Shown here: positions 42,956-54,330 of the stretch, piece after piece
How positions within the stretch are numbered: position 1 is the stretch's first letter
Layout of the letters: every line of letters begins with the position of its first letter
Source: Deltaproteobacteria bacterium
Lineage (GTDB): Bacteria; Myxococcota_A; Polyangia; Polyangiales; Ga0077539
Length of the DNA stretch: 64,000 nt
Assembly (NCBI GenBank): GCA_016704445.1
Contig: JADJAE010000161.1
Coordinates: 1 to 64,000 of the forward strand
Direction: 5' to 3'
Notes under the pieces: generated by a model
Told to the model about the DNA's origin: nothing
What the model saw: the letters and a program-made list of their open reading frames with translations, nothing else
Databases searched by the model: none
Translations under genes and position numbers: made by a program

Positions 42956-45900
42956 TCAGGTGTCTTGGAAGCCCGTCAGCCGACGCGCTTCGAGGAAGCG
43001 CTCGCTCAACGCGACGCGCAGCAGCCGCCCCGCCGCGGGGACCTCGTCGATCACCCGACCGGGGAGCACCCCCGGGGGCGCGAGCGCCGCGATCGCCGCG
43101 GGCAGGTCGCCGGTCGCCAGGAGGGCGATGCGGTCGCCGAACTCCAGCGCGGCGCCGTGGATCACCGCCGGATCGAAGGGCCGCTTCAGCACCGCGCGCG
43201 CGGCGGGCGTGAGCTCGGCGTGCAGCTCCCGGGGCATCGCGCGGGTGATCGAGCGGGAGAGCGAGTCGAGCCGGGCCGGGTCGACGCCGCCGGCGCTGAA
43301 CATGGGCTCGAACTGCCGCAGCAGGGCGGTCATCACCAGGGTGAACTCCGAGACGTCCATCCGGAGCGGCAGCGAGAGGCCCTGGGTGATGAGCAGCAAC
43401 GCCCGAGCGACGGCGAAGCGGGTGACGATGGAGGGCGGCGCCGCGAAGGCGACGAGCACCCGCGCGGGCGAGCGCCCGACCGGCAGCGCGATGGAGGGGA
43501 GCTGCGAGGCGAGGAAGACCTCGACGTCGCCGAGGTCGAGCATGCGCGCCCAGCGGTCGATCTCCGCGCGCAGCCCGTGGGGGCGCGCTGCCGAGCCGGT
43601 CGGCCTGGCGGCTCTCCGCGTCGAAGGGGACCAGCGGATCGAGCACGGTCGAGGTCCGCACCAGGAGTTTCCCGCAGGTCGGGCGGAGGGCCGGAGGCGC
43701 GAGCAGGTCGAGCGCCGCCGAGGAGGCTCTCGACTCCGGCCCCCGCCACGACGCCGTCGGGAGCGAGCGCGCGTAGCTCGTCGCTGGCCACCCCGAGGGT
43801 CACCGCGATGGCCGCCACCACGCGCTCGGCGTCACGGGCGCCGCGGAGTCTCTGCCAGGCCGCGAGGCGCTCGAGGGCCACCACGTCTCGCACGTTGCGG
43901 TCGACGCCCGACCGGACGTCCTCGGCGCAGGCCTTGAGCGCCTCGTCCGCCAGGGCGTTGTCCGAGAGCGCGCCCCGCCCCAGCGCCGCCAGCCGCAGTC
44001 CGTGGCCCGCCCGATCGGCCGGGGTGCGCGCACGGGACAACAGAACCTTCCGCGCTTCGACCTCCCGGGCCGCCTCGCCGCTCCGCTCGTAGAAGCGGGA
44101 GAGCCGGTCCCAGGGGCGCGGGTCGTTGGGAGCAGCCTGCGCGACCCTCCGCCACGCCGCCTCGGCGCGCTTCACGTCGCCGAGCCTGCCGTCGAACAGG
44201 TCACCGAGCTGGAGCAGCAGCTCCAGGCGCTCGGCCCCATCGGCGCTGCTCTTGGCCAGCCGGATGCGGGCGTCCGCCGCGCCGGACCAGTCCTCCGCGC
44301 GGTCGGAGAGGCGCACCAGCGCACGGAGCGCCTCCACGTGCTCGTGGTCGAGGGCGGTCACCGCGCGAAGGAAGGTCCGGGCCCGGTCGAGGTCCTCCAC
44401 CCGCTCCGCCGCGGCCGCGCCGCGCAGGTAGATGGCGACCGCGTCCGCCGGGCCGAGGTCGGCCGAGCGCGCGGCCAGGTACGCGCTGATCACATCGAGC
44501 TCGAGCGCAGGCTCGGGCGACTCATCGAGGAGCTCGAGCGCCAGCGTGAACGCTCCCTGATGGCCCGGGTCGCGGCGCATCGCCTCCACCACCGCCGCCA
44601 TCGCCCGCTCGGCGTCGCTCGCCTCCTCGTGCCACGCCCGCGCCGCCGCGGTGAGCGCGTCGGTGGAGAGCCCGAGGGTCTGGATCTCCATCGCCGCCCG
44701 CTCGCGGTACGCGATCGACGCGACGGTCTCCCCCCGCGCAGCCGCGACCCTCGCCGCCCCGAGCAGCGACGCGACGCCCGGGGAGGCCTCGATCGCCGCG
44801 GAGTACGCCTCCGAGGCGCGAGGGAGCGACTGCTCAGCCTCCGCCGCCAGCGCCACGCGGCTCCAGTGCGCCGACCGCTCGGCCGGATCCACCGCGTTCG
44901 CCGCCAGCGCGCGGGAGACCCGCTCGGCCCGCGGCCAGTCGCGGTCGGCGCGCGCGTCGACGTCGAGCGCCAGCAGGAGGCGGCGGTCGGACACGCCCCG
45001 GTCGAAGATCTCCCAGCGGAGCTGCTGCGCGGCGCGCCGGGCGTCGTCGCCGGCTCGCTCGGCCACCCTCGTCGCGGCGTGCGCCAGCGGCAGCGCGTCG
45101 GAGGCGTCGCGCATCCCGAGCGACAGCTGTCTCAGCACCAGAAAGAGCTCGTCCCAGCGCTCGCGCTCGGCGTAGTGGCGCTCGAGGGCCCGCAGCCCCT
45201 CGGCGTGCATCGGGTCGAGCTCGAGGATCGCCGCGAACGACAGCGCCGCGGAGGCCAGGTCGCCGCGCTCGAAGAGGTCGATGCGAGCGAGCCGCTCGAA
45301 GACCTCGACCTGCGCCGCGGGATCGCTCACGGCCTTGAGCTGCTCGAAGGCGCGCTCGGACACCTCGACGTCGCGCCCGGAGGCCAGCAGCAGCGCCTGC
45401 TCGGAGGAGGCCAGGAGGGGGTCCGCCGGGGCGAGGGCGCGGGTGCGAGCCAGCACCTGGAGCGCGTCGGCGCGGCGGCCGGCCTGATCGAGCATCTCCG
45501 CGGCGAGCTCCCCGAGCGCCAGCGAGAACGGGCTGGTGTCCCTCGCCTCGATCGCGCGCTCGAAGAAGGTCCGCAGCACCGTCGAGGCGTGCGAGCCCTC
45601 CTGCCCCGGCGTGCGCAGCACCAGCGTCGCGAGGCACGCGTCGGACCGCACCTTGGACCACCGCTCCCACAAGCTCTGCGCCGCCATCTCGGGGTCTGTC
45701 TCCGAGCGTCGAAGCGCACTGCGAATCGACGCGACCTGCACCACGCCCGCGTCGCCCTTGACCTCCTCCAGCGCCGCCGCCACGTCGGCCATCGCGCCGC
45801 GCCCTCGCAGCCCGAGCTGCGCCGCGAGCTCCGCCACCGCGACGTCGCCCGGCAGCAGCCGCCGGAGCTCCGAGACGTCCACCGCCTCGGCCTCCGCGCC

Positions 45901-47925
45901 GCCGCTCGTCGCAGCCGCCAGGAGAAGGAGCGCCGCGGTCCTCCGGGGATCTACCGCCGCCTCCCCTTCGCCGCGGAGCGCGGCCGGGAGCTCGTCCGGC
46001 GTCGCGAGCGAGACCACGGCCCTCGCCGCGTAGGTCTTCACCCCGTCCTCGTCCGCCATGGCCTCGAGCGCCGAGAACGCATCCCGCGCTCCGTCGTCGC
46101 CACGCCGCCGCGCATCCTCCGCCGCGGCCAGCCGGTGCCACGCCCCATCGCCCGCCGCGAGGTCGGCCAGCGAGACCTCCCCCTCGGTGCACGCGCGCAG
46201 CGCCACCAGCAGCCGGTCGGCCTCTGCGAGCGATCCCTGCAGCGCCGTCGTCTCCGAGGGATCGACCGACCCGCCGCGCGCCAGGAGCCCCGCCCGCACC
46301 ACGGGCCCGTGCGCGTCGAAGAGGGAGCCCGCGGCCTGCGCCACGGAGCCCTCCCGGCGCTGCTGTAGCGAGCGCAGCAGGCCCTGCACCCTCGAGCGCG
46401 CGTCCCCGTCCGGGGCGCCCGCAGCGTCGGCGCGAGGCGGCTCGGAGGGCGAAGACGCCGCGGGAGCATCGGCTGCGTCGAGCCGGGTGAGCTCCCGGGC
46501 GTGCGCCACGAGGCGACCGCCAACCGTGGCCTCGGCCGCCGCTTCCGCGGTGACCGGCTCTCCGACGATGGAGCCCAGCGCAGCGCCGAGCGCGACCGCC
46601 GAGGAGGCCACCGCGCTACGGTCGGAGAGGCGCCCGACGCCGACGAGCGCGTCGAGGAGCCAGCGCGCCGTGCCGCGGGCCGCCGCGAGGCGAGCGAGCG
46701 TGAACCACGCCCCGAGGTCGGACGGGTCGCTCACGGTCGCGCCGCGCACGGCCTCCAGCGCCGCGTCGGTGTCGTGCCCCTCGGCCATGCGGGCGCGAGC
46801 CACGCGGATGCTCGCAGCGAGCGATCCCGAGGCGCACACGGCCCAGGAGTCCAGCGCGGCCTCCACGGCATCGGGGTCGTGGCGCGAGGCGCCGTCGAGC
46901 AGCGCAGCCACGGCGGACTCCACGCCCGGCGCCCGGGACGCGACGGCCCGCCAAGAGCTACGCGCCGCGTCGATGTCCTCGCCCTGCGAGGTGAATGCGT
47001 GAAGCCAGCGCAGCGCGTCGTGCTCTTCGGGCGAGGTCGAGGTGGCGATCTCCTCGGCGCTCAGCCGGGCCGCGTCCGCCATGCGGGCCGAGCCGAGCAT
47101 CAGCCGCCGCTGCACCCGAAGCCCCAGCGGAACCTCCGGCGCCAGCGCCCTCGCCCGCTCGGCCACCTGCTCGGCGCGGGCGGACTCCCCGAGCGCCCCG
47201 TCGAGCAGGTCGGCCGCGTGCGCGTACCACTCCGCGGCGAGGACGAAGCTCTCCGCCACCGCGGCCTCGCCGATGAGCAGGTCGACGCGCGCCCTCACCT
47301 CGGCGATGGCGTCGACCGCGAAGGCCGCGTCGAGATCCTCTTCGTCGCGTCGACGGCTGGTCACCGCGGCCGCGAGCGCGGCGCCGCGGTCGAGCTCGGC
47401 GGGCGCCTCGACCTCCACGAAGTCCTCATCGGCCTCGATGGTCAGGTCGGCCTCGTCGGATTCCTCGAAGCCCTCCTCCACCTCCAGGAGGCTCTGCTCT
47501 TCGGGCTCCTCGACGACCACCTCGAGCTCCTCGTCGACGGCGAACTCCGCGGCCGGGGGCTCCTCCACCACCCGCACGGCCTCGGACGACAGCTCCGGCT
47601 CGACCAGCGCCACCGCGTCGAGCGAGGGCGGAGCGCCCTCGGCCCTCGTCTCGACCATCGCCCCGAAGATGCCGTCGATCTCGTCGTCGCCCAGCGCGAG
47701 GTCACCGAAGAGCGATCGCCGCACCGGCGGCGCGGCGGGCGTGAGCGCGGGCGGCTGGGTCCCCTCCGCGTCGAGCTCGATCTCGATGTCCTCCATGTCG
47801 AGCAGCAGATCGCCAGCCTCGGCGGGCGCCTCCTCCTTCGGCGCGGGCGTGGGCGCGGGCGTCGGCGTCGCCCCGGCCCGCGGAACCCTAGGGAGCTTCA
47901 CACTGCGATCGTCGTGGTCAGACAT
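42956..47925 (-). CDS. Giant TPR-like protein, paralogue 1 (two frameshifts)
   Basis: About 1650 residues from ATG 47925. The N-terminal 200 residues are low-complexity and strongly acidic. Residues about 220-1400 are a long helical array of degenerate TPR/SEL1-type units (ERWDELFLVLRQLSLGMRDA, DRARTFLRAVTALDHEHVEA, RAEAAWRRVAQAAPNDPRPW). Two base errors, near 43715 and in the G5 run at 43579-43583, move the reading from one frame to a second and then a third. The true C-terminal domain ends at 42956 (MLDLGDVEVFLASQLPSIAL). Its first 8 bases overlap the upstream stop. It is probably a cytoplasmic or periplasmic-face scaffold. A paralogue of equal length lies upstream. Confidence 0.75.
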
Positions 47926-48550
47926 GATCGATCCCAAGGTCGAGGACTACGCCGACCAGCGCGTCGCTGACGGCGAACTGCAATGCGTCCCTCCGCGCGC
48001 TTCCCGGCGCCGAGGGTGAGGCACCCGGAGCGTCGTAGCGGCTCGCGTCGGCCATCGCGTCGGCGATGGACCCGCTCACCGCGAGGGCGCTGCGCCGGAC
48101 GGTCGTACAGATGCCCACTGCCGCGGCGAGCAGCTCGCGCTGGGCGTCGCCGAGCGGGAGGCTCTTGCCGAACTCGAGGACGGCCTTGCGCACCCGGCGC
48201 GACTGGAGCTTGCCGACGGCTCGAACCAGGGCGGCGTCCGGCGGCGGGGACTGCACCTCGACGCCTGCCGCGACCAGCGAGGCCAGCCAGCGCGAGGCGG
48301 CGTGCGTCGGCTCGTCGACGGTCCATCCGCCGAGCGAGCGGGAGGCGAAGAGCAGCTCGGCGACCAGCCGGTAGCGCTGGCCCAGGTCGCGCGCGACGTC
48401 CACGTGCCGACCGACGACGAGCACCATGGGATCTCCAGGCAGCGCGAGGATGCGGTCGTCCCCGGCGCCGACGTAGAGCTCGAAGTCCGAGACGCCGCAC
48501 GCCGCGGCGAAGGGCGCGAGGGCGTCGCGCACCGGCGAGGCGCCGCGCAC
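47918..48550 (-). CDS. C-terminal domain of TPR paralogue 2, separated by an in-frame TAG
   Basis: The 210-residue frame opens at GTG 48550, three bases after the TAG stop of the preceding TPR frame, and lies in the same reading frame. Its sequence (GVSDFELYVGAGDD, VLVVGRHVDVARDLGQRYRL) resembles the C-terminal domain of paralogue 1 (DLGDVEVFLASQLP, RVLVAFAAPPSIVTRFAVAR). In that paralogue the domain is fused to the TPR array. No Shine-Dalgarno is visible before the GTG. It could therefore be the C-terminus of one protein cut by a sequence or real amber change, or a separate protein made by stop-start reinitiation. The stop overlaps the next gene start. Confidence 0.6.
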   Translation of the reverse strand: MRGASPVRDALAPFAAACGVSDFELYVGAGDDRILALPGDPMVLVVGRHVDVARDLGQRYRLVAELLFASRSLGGWTVDEPTHAASRWLASLVAAGVEVQSPPPDAALVRAVGKLQSRRVRKAVLEFGKSLPLGDAQRELLAAAVGICTTVRRSALAVSGSIADAMADASRYDAPGASPSAPGSARRDALQFAVSDALVGVVLDLGIDHV

Positions 48551-48553
48551 CCG

Positions 48554-51500
48554 CTAGGCTCGACCGAGGTGGAGCGCGTCGAGGGTCAACCCCCGCAGCG
48601 GCAGGAGCTCCGGCTCGATCAGCTCCATGATCGCAGCAGCTCGCCCCTTGTCCGCGACGGCGCGGACCCTGAGCTGCGTCGACGGATCGCGAAGGCTCCC
48701 CTTCGAAGGGAGCCTCGGCGCGGTCACGGCCACCGAGGCCCCGGCCCAGCGGGCCAGCCTATCGGCGGCGCGGGCGAGCACCGGCTCGCCGGCGATGAGC
48801 GCGGCCGCAGAGAGGTCGAGCGCCGTGGCCGCCGCATCGGTCGAGAGCGGAAGGCGCTCTCGAAGCGCCTCGATGGTGCGCCGGGCGAGGGACGCGACGT
48901 CCGCGCGGGAGCCCTGCGCCTCCGCGGCGCGCAGCACCGCCAACGAGCGCGGGAACTGCTCGTGCGCCGCCATCGCTGCCCGCCACGCCGCCGCCCGGTC
49001 GTCGAGCCCCAAGGCATGGATCTCGACGAGCCGCAGGTGCGCGGCGAGCCGGGCCTCCGGAGTCCGCGAGCCGGTGCGAGGCCTGGGCGAAGCGGAGCGA
49101 GGCCGCGGGGTCACCCGAGGACTGCGCGCCAGGGTGAGCGCTCGGAGGGCGAGCGGCTGATCGAGCCAGCCGAGGCTCTCCAGCCTGGCGAAGATGTCCA
49201 GCGCCCCGGCGGCGTCGCCGAGCCGGGACTGCCGTATCTCCAGCGCCCCGAGGAGCGCCGCGCGGCGCTGACCCTCGGGCGCAGAGGGCGCCGAGCCCAG
49301 GGCCGCGAGCGCCCCGGCGGCGTCCCGAAGGCGGCCGGACCCGGCGTGGATCTCCGCGATCAGCGCCAGCGCGGCCACGTGGTGGGGCTCCGCCGCAACC
49401 ACCGCCTGGGCGCTCTCCAGCGCTCCCTCACGCAGGCCGAGCGCGCGGCGCAGGCGTGCCTGCTCCCAGCGCAGCGCGACCTGGGCCGCCGGATCGCGCT
49501 CCCCGACGAGGCGCCGGGAGACCAGCGCCTCCAGGCCCGCGGTGTCGCTCTTCGCTTCGAGCAGCCGCCGAAGGAGCCGGTACGAGACCGAGCGCCCTGG
49601 CGAGCGATCGAGCGCCTCTCGGAGCGCGCCCTCGGCCCGGGATGGCTGCTTCAGCCGTTCGAGCGCGACCACCCCGGCCTCCTCCCAGAACCTGGCCGAT
49701 CGCTCGCCGTCGCGCACCGTACGACCGAGCGCCTCGCAGGCCTCGGCGACGCCCTCCCATCGGCCGAGTCGTCGCGAGGCCACCCGCTGGACGTCCCTCG
49801 CGAGGACGTCCTCGGGACGGCTGGCCAGCACGGCCTCGGCCTCGGCCAGCGCCGACGACGGATCTCCGCCGACCGAGTGCCAGTTGGCCGCCGCCGCACG
49901 CCAGCCGAGCTGCGCGTCCCTCCCCGCCATGCGCGCCCGCTCGGAGAGCGCCCTCGCGAACACCGCCGCGCCCTCGACGCCGCCCGGCGGCACCTCGCTC
50001 CTCACCAGCGACGACGCCACGCGGCCCGGGATCAGCTCGGCCAGCGCCAGCGCCTCGCGCTTTCGCCCCCTGGACCAGAGCCCCACCAGCGCCACGCCGC
50101 GAAGCCGCTCCTGGGCGTCGCCCTCCTCGATGTCCGCCAGTCGCAGCAGGGCGCTCGGGACCAGCTCGAACGCGTCCCGCTGGATCGCGTCGAGCAGGCT
50201 CAGCAGCCTCGTCGCCCCGGTGGTGGGCTGCTCGCTGTCGATGAGCTCCCTCGCCACCGCGGCCTCGTCCTGCGTCGCCGCCGAGCCGCCCAGCACCCGC
50301 GCCAGCTCGAGCTCGAGCCCCGCCCGCAGCGGGTCGGCCGCGTCGACCAGCGCCAGGAGCGCCCGCAGCACCTCGGCGGTCGCCGGGCTGTCGGCCCCGA
50401 CTCCGCGCCGCGCACCACCAGCTCGAGCAGCGTCGCAGCCACGGCGTCACGGCCGCCCCTCGCCGAGAGGCGATCCATCGCCGCGACGGCCTCCGGGCGA
50501 TCGCGGTCGACGAAGAGCCGGAAGAGCACCTCCTCCACGCGCAGCGCGACCAGCTCCGCGCTGCCCTCGCCCGGCAGGTCGTCCCGCGACAACAGCGCCG
50601 TGCGCAGCGAGGGATCCTCCAGCCAGGACGACGATCCGAAGACCACCGCCTGCACCGCCGGGTCCGTCGGCGCCCGCTCGCTCGCGTCTGCCAGGGCGCG
50701 CCGCGCCAGGTCGAGGGCCCCGAGCGTCCGCAGCCAGGCCGCCGCCAGCACCAGCCACCGAACTCCCCCGTCCGGGTCGGCGTCCGCCGCGCGCTCCGCG
50801 GTCTCCAGCAGCAGCGCGCCCTCGCGCCCCGCCGACGCGAGGCGCATCAGGAGCGCGGTGAGGTAGCGGTCCGCGGGCTCGATGCGGTGCGCCGCGACGG
50901 CGATCTCCCGGGCCCTCGCCTCGTCGCCCGCGGCCCACGCCCAGCGCGCGGCCAGCGAGGCCCACGGCCCGCCCTCGACGCCCGACGAGCGAAGGGTCTC
51001 GTGAAGCGACTCCGCCCAGCGCGACGCGAAGGCCATGGACCCGACCGAGGCCCAGAGAATGGCGGCGACCTCCTTGGTCCAGGCGGCGTCGCCGGTGGCC
51101 TCGACCATCTGCTCGGCGGTGATGGCCGCGGCCTTCGCGTCTTGCAGGTCGATGAGCTCGTCGAAGAGCTGCTCCAGCAGGAGGGCGGAGCGCTCGTCGG
51201 GGTCCGCGACGTGCGGCAGCAGCGCCTCGACCGCGGCCACCCGCTCTCGAGCGAGGTCCCTCGGCTCATGGAAGCCCACCGCCAGGTCGGGCCGACGCAG
51301 CAGGAAGAGATGGATCCGCCGCGAGACGACGTCCCCGGGCTGTAGCTCGATCGCCTCGCGCACCCGGCGCAGCGCCTCGCGCCCATCGCGGCGTAGCAGC
51401 AGCACCACCAGCGCGCTGGCGCGGAGGAGCGCGGCGCGGTCGGCGGGGTCCGCGGCCTGGGCGCCCAGCCGATCGAACTGCGCGAGGAGGGTGTGAAGGT

Positions 51501-52767
51501 CGCCAGAGACCGACGACTGCTCGATCAGCGCCGCCCTCGCCGCCCCGCTCGCCGGGTCGCTCCTCAGGGCGGCCCGGAGGAAATCCCCTGCTTCCGGGAC
51601 GCGACCCTCCATCGCCGCGCGCTCGGCGCAGCGGAAGTGCAGCGACGCCCGCATCGCGTCGTCGCCGAAGCCCTTGCCCAGCAGCCACTCGGCGTGCTGC
51701 GCCGACTCCTCGATCTCGCCCGCGAGGTCGGCCAGGATCATCGAGCCGAAGCGCGACCGGACGTCGTCATCGAGGGCGATCGCCTGCTCGATGCGGTACG
51801 TGACCGTCGCCGACTCGGCCGCGAACGACAGGTGCACCCGCGCCGACGAGAGGTGCAGCCGGGCCGCCAGCCGCCGCGCCACCTGCGGATCGCCGAGCTC
51901 CTGCGCCGGGCCGCCGATCTGCGCCGCGGTGACTCCGCCCGACGCGACCGCCGCCGCGAGGTTGGCGCGGGACTCCATCGCCCGAGCCGCGTCGTCGAGG
52001 CGCCCCAGCCGCAGCGCGAGGCGCTCGACGCCGACGAGCGCGCGCCACCGCACCGACTCGATGGTGGCGGCCTCGTGGAGGCAGCGCAGCGCCTCGGCGA
52101 GCGCCTCCGGAGTCGCTCGCGAGGTGTGGATCTCCACCAGCTCGAACAGCAGCGCGGCCCGCCGGGCGGGGTCGGCGGTAAGCCTCGCGAGCTGGGCGAC
52201 CGCGATGGCTCGCTCCGAGGGCTCACCGCGGATCAGGGCGGCGCGCTCGAGGTTGGCCCAGCCGAGGGCGTGCGTCGGGTCGGCGGCGACGGCGGCCTGG
52301 TACGAAGCAACGGCGGTGTCGCGATCGCCGAGGGCGTCTTCCGCGAGCTCGCCCCGCAGCACCAGCGCGTCGGCCCGGTCTCGCGCGGTGGGCGCCGTGC
52401 GCGCCTGCGCCTCGAGCAGCTTGCCGAGGTTGGAGAAGCTCGCGCGGCGGCGGTAGAGGCGCACCAGCGCGTCGAGCGGCGGACGAAACGACGAGCGCGC
52501 GTTGTAGGCCGCGAGGTGGCTGCGCGCCGCGGCTGGCTGGTCTCCGAGGAGCGACTCCTCGAGCTCCGCGATGCCGTAGAGGATGGTCGAGCGCTGCTCC
52601 CGGTCGGTGACGACCTCGGCTTCAGCGCGGAGCACCCGCAGCACCTCCGACCACGCCTCGGCGGTCGCGGGCTCTACCGGAAACGGCGATCGGTCCGCTG
52701 GCGCGTTCGGCGGGAGGCTTCGCGGGGCGGGACTCTCAACTCCATCGGCCTTCAGATCAGAGGACAT
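48554..52767 (-). CDS. Giant TPR-like protein, paralogue 2 (frameshifted)
   Basis: It starts at ATG 52767. With the 210-residue frame that follows it totals about 1610 residues, almost the length of paralogue 1. The whole chain is alpha-helical, TPR/solenoid-like (GWANLERAALIRGEPSERAI, ARRALADASERAPTDPAVQA, LREALDRSPGRSVSYRLLRR). One missing base in the CCCC run 50395-50398 joins ESGAD to SPATAEVLRALLALVDAA. A pair of compensating errors between about 49060 and 49125 converts GDPAASLRFAQASHRLADS into unrelated Arg/Pro-rich text. It stands 52 bases downstream of a DUF4388 response regulator. No catalytic domain is seen. Confidence 0.75.
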
Positions 52768-52819
52768 CCGCGGTGGGCCGGGATACTAAGCCCAGCGGCA
52801 TTCGCGCCGCTACAACTCA

Positions 52820-54217
52820 TCACGAGGACGCGGAGATCGGGGGGACGACCGAGATCGCCCGCGCGCGCAGCAGCCCCACGAGGGCGCGGCCCACGGCGAT
52901 CGGGCTGAGTTCAAGCTCCCTCGCGATCTCTCGCACGCTCCGCTCGCCGTCGACCGCCGCGAGCACCCGGCGCGCGTCGACGTCGTGGGCCACGCCGACG
53001 CCGGTCTCTCGCAGCGCCACCGCCCGCTCCATGGGCACCAGGGCCTCGATGGAGTCCCACTCCTCGGCCCGCTGCGCGGCGTCGGCGATGCACTCCTCGA
53101 CCCCGATGCCGAGCCCCGCGTCGCCCGACGCGAGCCCCTCGCCGGGCGCGAAGCGAAACCGCCCGCCGGACCAGCGCGACGCCTCGCCGAACAGCTCCAG
53201 CGTCTGCGAGGCGAGGGCCGCGTGCAGGTGCTCTTCGGAGATACGGCGCGTGGCCACGAGGGCGCGGCCGAGCGGCGCCCCACGGGATGCGCCGGAGGCG
53301 ATGAATGCGTCGAGCGCGGCCCGGGAGAGCGCGCCGGCCCCCACGAGGTGCCTCCCCAGGCGATGCTCGGCGCCGATCCCGACGCCGACGACCTGGTCGA
53401 CGAGCCCCGGGCGCAGGCACATCTCCATCGCCGCGCTGCCGACCTTCGCGGAGCGCTCGACCCGTAGAACTCCATGGAGCCCGGCGGCCTCGACGAGCCG
53501 AAGGACCTGGGCGAGCGACACCACCCCGAGCACCCCTTCGAGCCCGGCGGCCCCGCGCAGCGAGGGGTCGAGGGCGCGGGCCTCCCTCGCCAGCTCTATC
53601 GCAGCGGCCAGGCTCAGGTGGTGGCGGAAGGCCTGGGAGAGAAGGTCGTCGTGGGCGTCGACGCCTGCCTCGACGATGTCTCGCACCGCCGGCCCGACGT
53701 GGCGCACCAGCAGGTCGACGAGCCGGTCGCGCGCAGCCTCCGGGCCGGCGGTCCATTGGGCGAGGCGCACGCCGCGCATGGAGACGGCCGCGCCGGGCGC
53801 CTCGGTGGGCGCCGACACCACGCTGGTGAGGGCGCTGGCCTCGATGCGGGCGCGCTCGAGCGTGGAGCGCACCAGATCGAGCAGAGCCGTCGGGGTGAAG
53901 GGCTTCACCAGCGTCGCGACGGCCCCGGTCTGCTGGCCGAAGCGCGCCCCGATGGACTCCGCCCTCGCGGACATCAGCACCAGCGGAACCTCGGCCCCGC
54001 CGGGGACTCCACGCATCGCCTGCGCGAACTGGTAGCCGTTGAGGCGGGGCATCACGAAGTCGACCAGCGCCAGGTCGAAGGTCGAGCGGTGGACGCGCTC
54101 CAACCCGTCGACGCCGTCGACGGCGGTCTCGACCGAGTACCCAGCGCCCCGCAGCACCGCCTCGACCAGGTGGCGCACCGTCGCGCTGTCTTCGACAACA
54201 AGGATCCGGGCGGTCAT
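52820..54217 (-). CDS. Response regulator with DUF4388 output domain
   Basis: The 465-residue protein has an intact receiver domain (about 1-120): RILVVEDSATVR gives the acidic pair, ALVDFVMPRLNG the phospho-accepting Asp and LVKPFTP the conserved Lys. The remainder, about 145-465, has the DUF4388 pattern, with VLRLVEAAGLHGVLRVERS and RFRFAPGEG in a domain thought to bind protein partners. A winged-helix-like tail (SVREIARELELSPIAVGRAL) follows. There is no enzymatic output. Such regulators act in myxobacterial motility and development circuits (established for the family broadly). It is the first gene of the 16.5-kb reverse block and divergent from pyrR. Confidence 0.88.
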   Translation of the reverse strand: MTARILVVEDSATVRHLVEAVLRGAGYSVETAVDGVDGLERVHRSTFDLALVDFVMPRLNGYQFAQAMRGVPGGAEVPLVLMSARAESIGARFGQQTGAVATLVKPFTPTALLDLVRSTLERARIEASALTSVVSAPTEAPGAAVSMRGVRLAQWTAGPEAARDRLVDLLVRHVGPAVRDIVEAGVDAHDDLLSQAFRHHLSLAAAIELAREARALDPSLRGAAGLEGVLGVVSLAQVLRLVEAAGLHGVLRVERSAKVGSAAMEMCLRPGLVDQVVGVGIGAEHRLGRHLVGAGALSRAALDAFIASGASRGAPLGRALVATRRISEEHLHAALASQTLELFGEASRWSGGRFRFAPGEGLASGDAGLGIGVEECIADAAQRAEEWDSIEALVPMERAVALRETGVGVAHDVDARRVLAAVDGERSVREIARELELSPIAVGRALVGLLRARAISVVPPISASS

Positions 54218-54330
54218 CGGGAGATGGGTAGGTGGGGCACCGGGCGGTCGATATCACCCGCGGGCCCTGCGCCGGTCAAGGCGAGCGTGCGGCGTTGCCG
54301 CGGCGCGCGGTGGGCGACTATCGTCTCGCC

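Noticed and set aside
54218..54330. A PyrR-dependent attenuator before pyrR
   Set aside because: No anti-antiterminator stem with the PyrR loop and no terminator with a U-tract is visible in the 113 bases.
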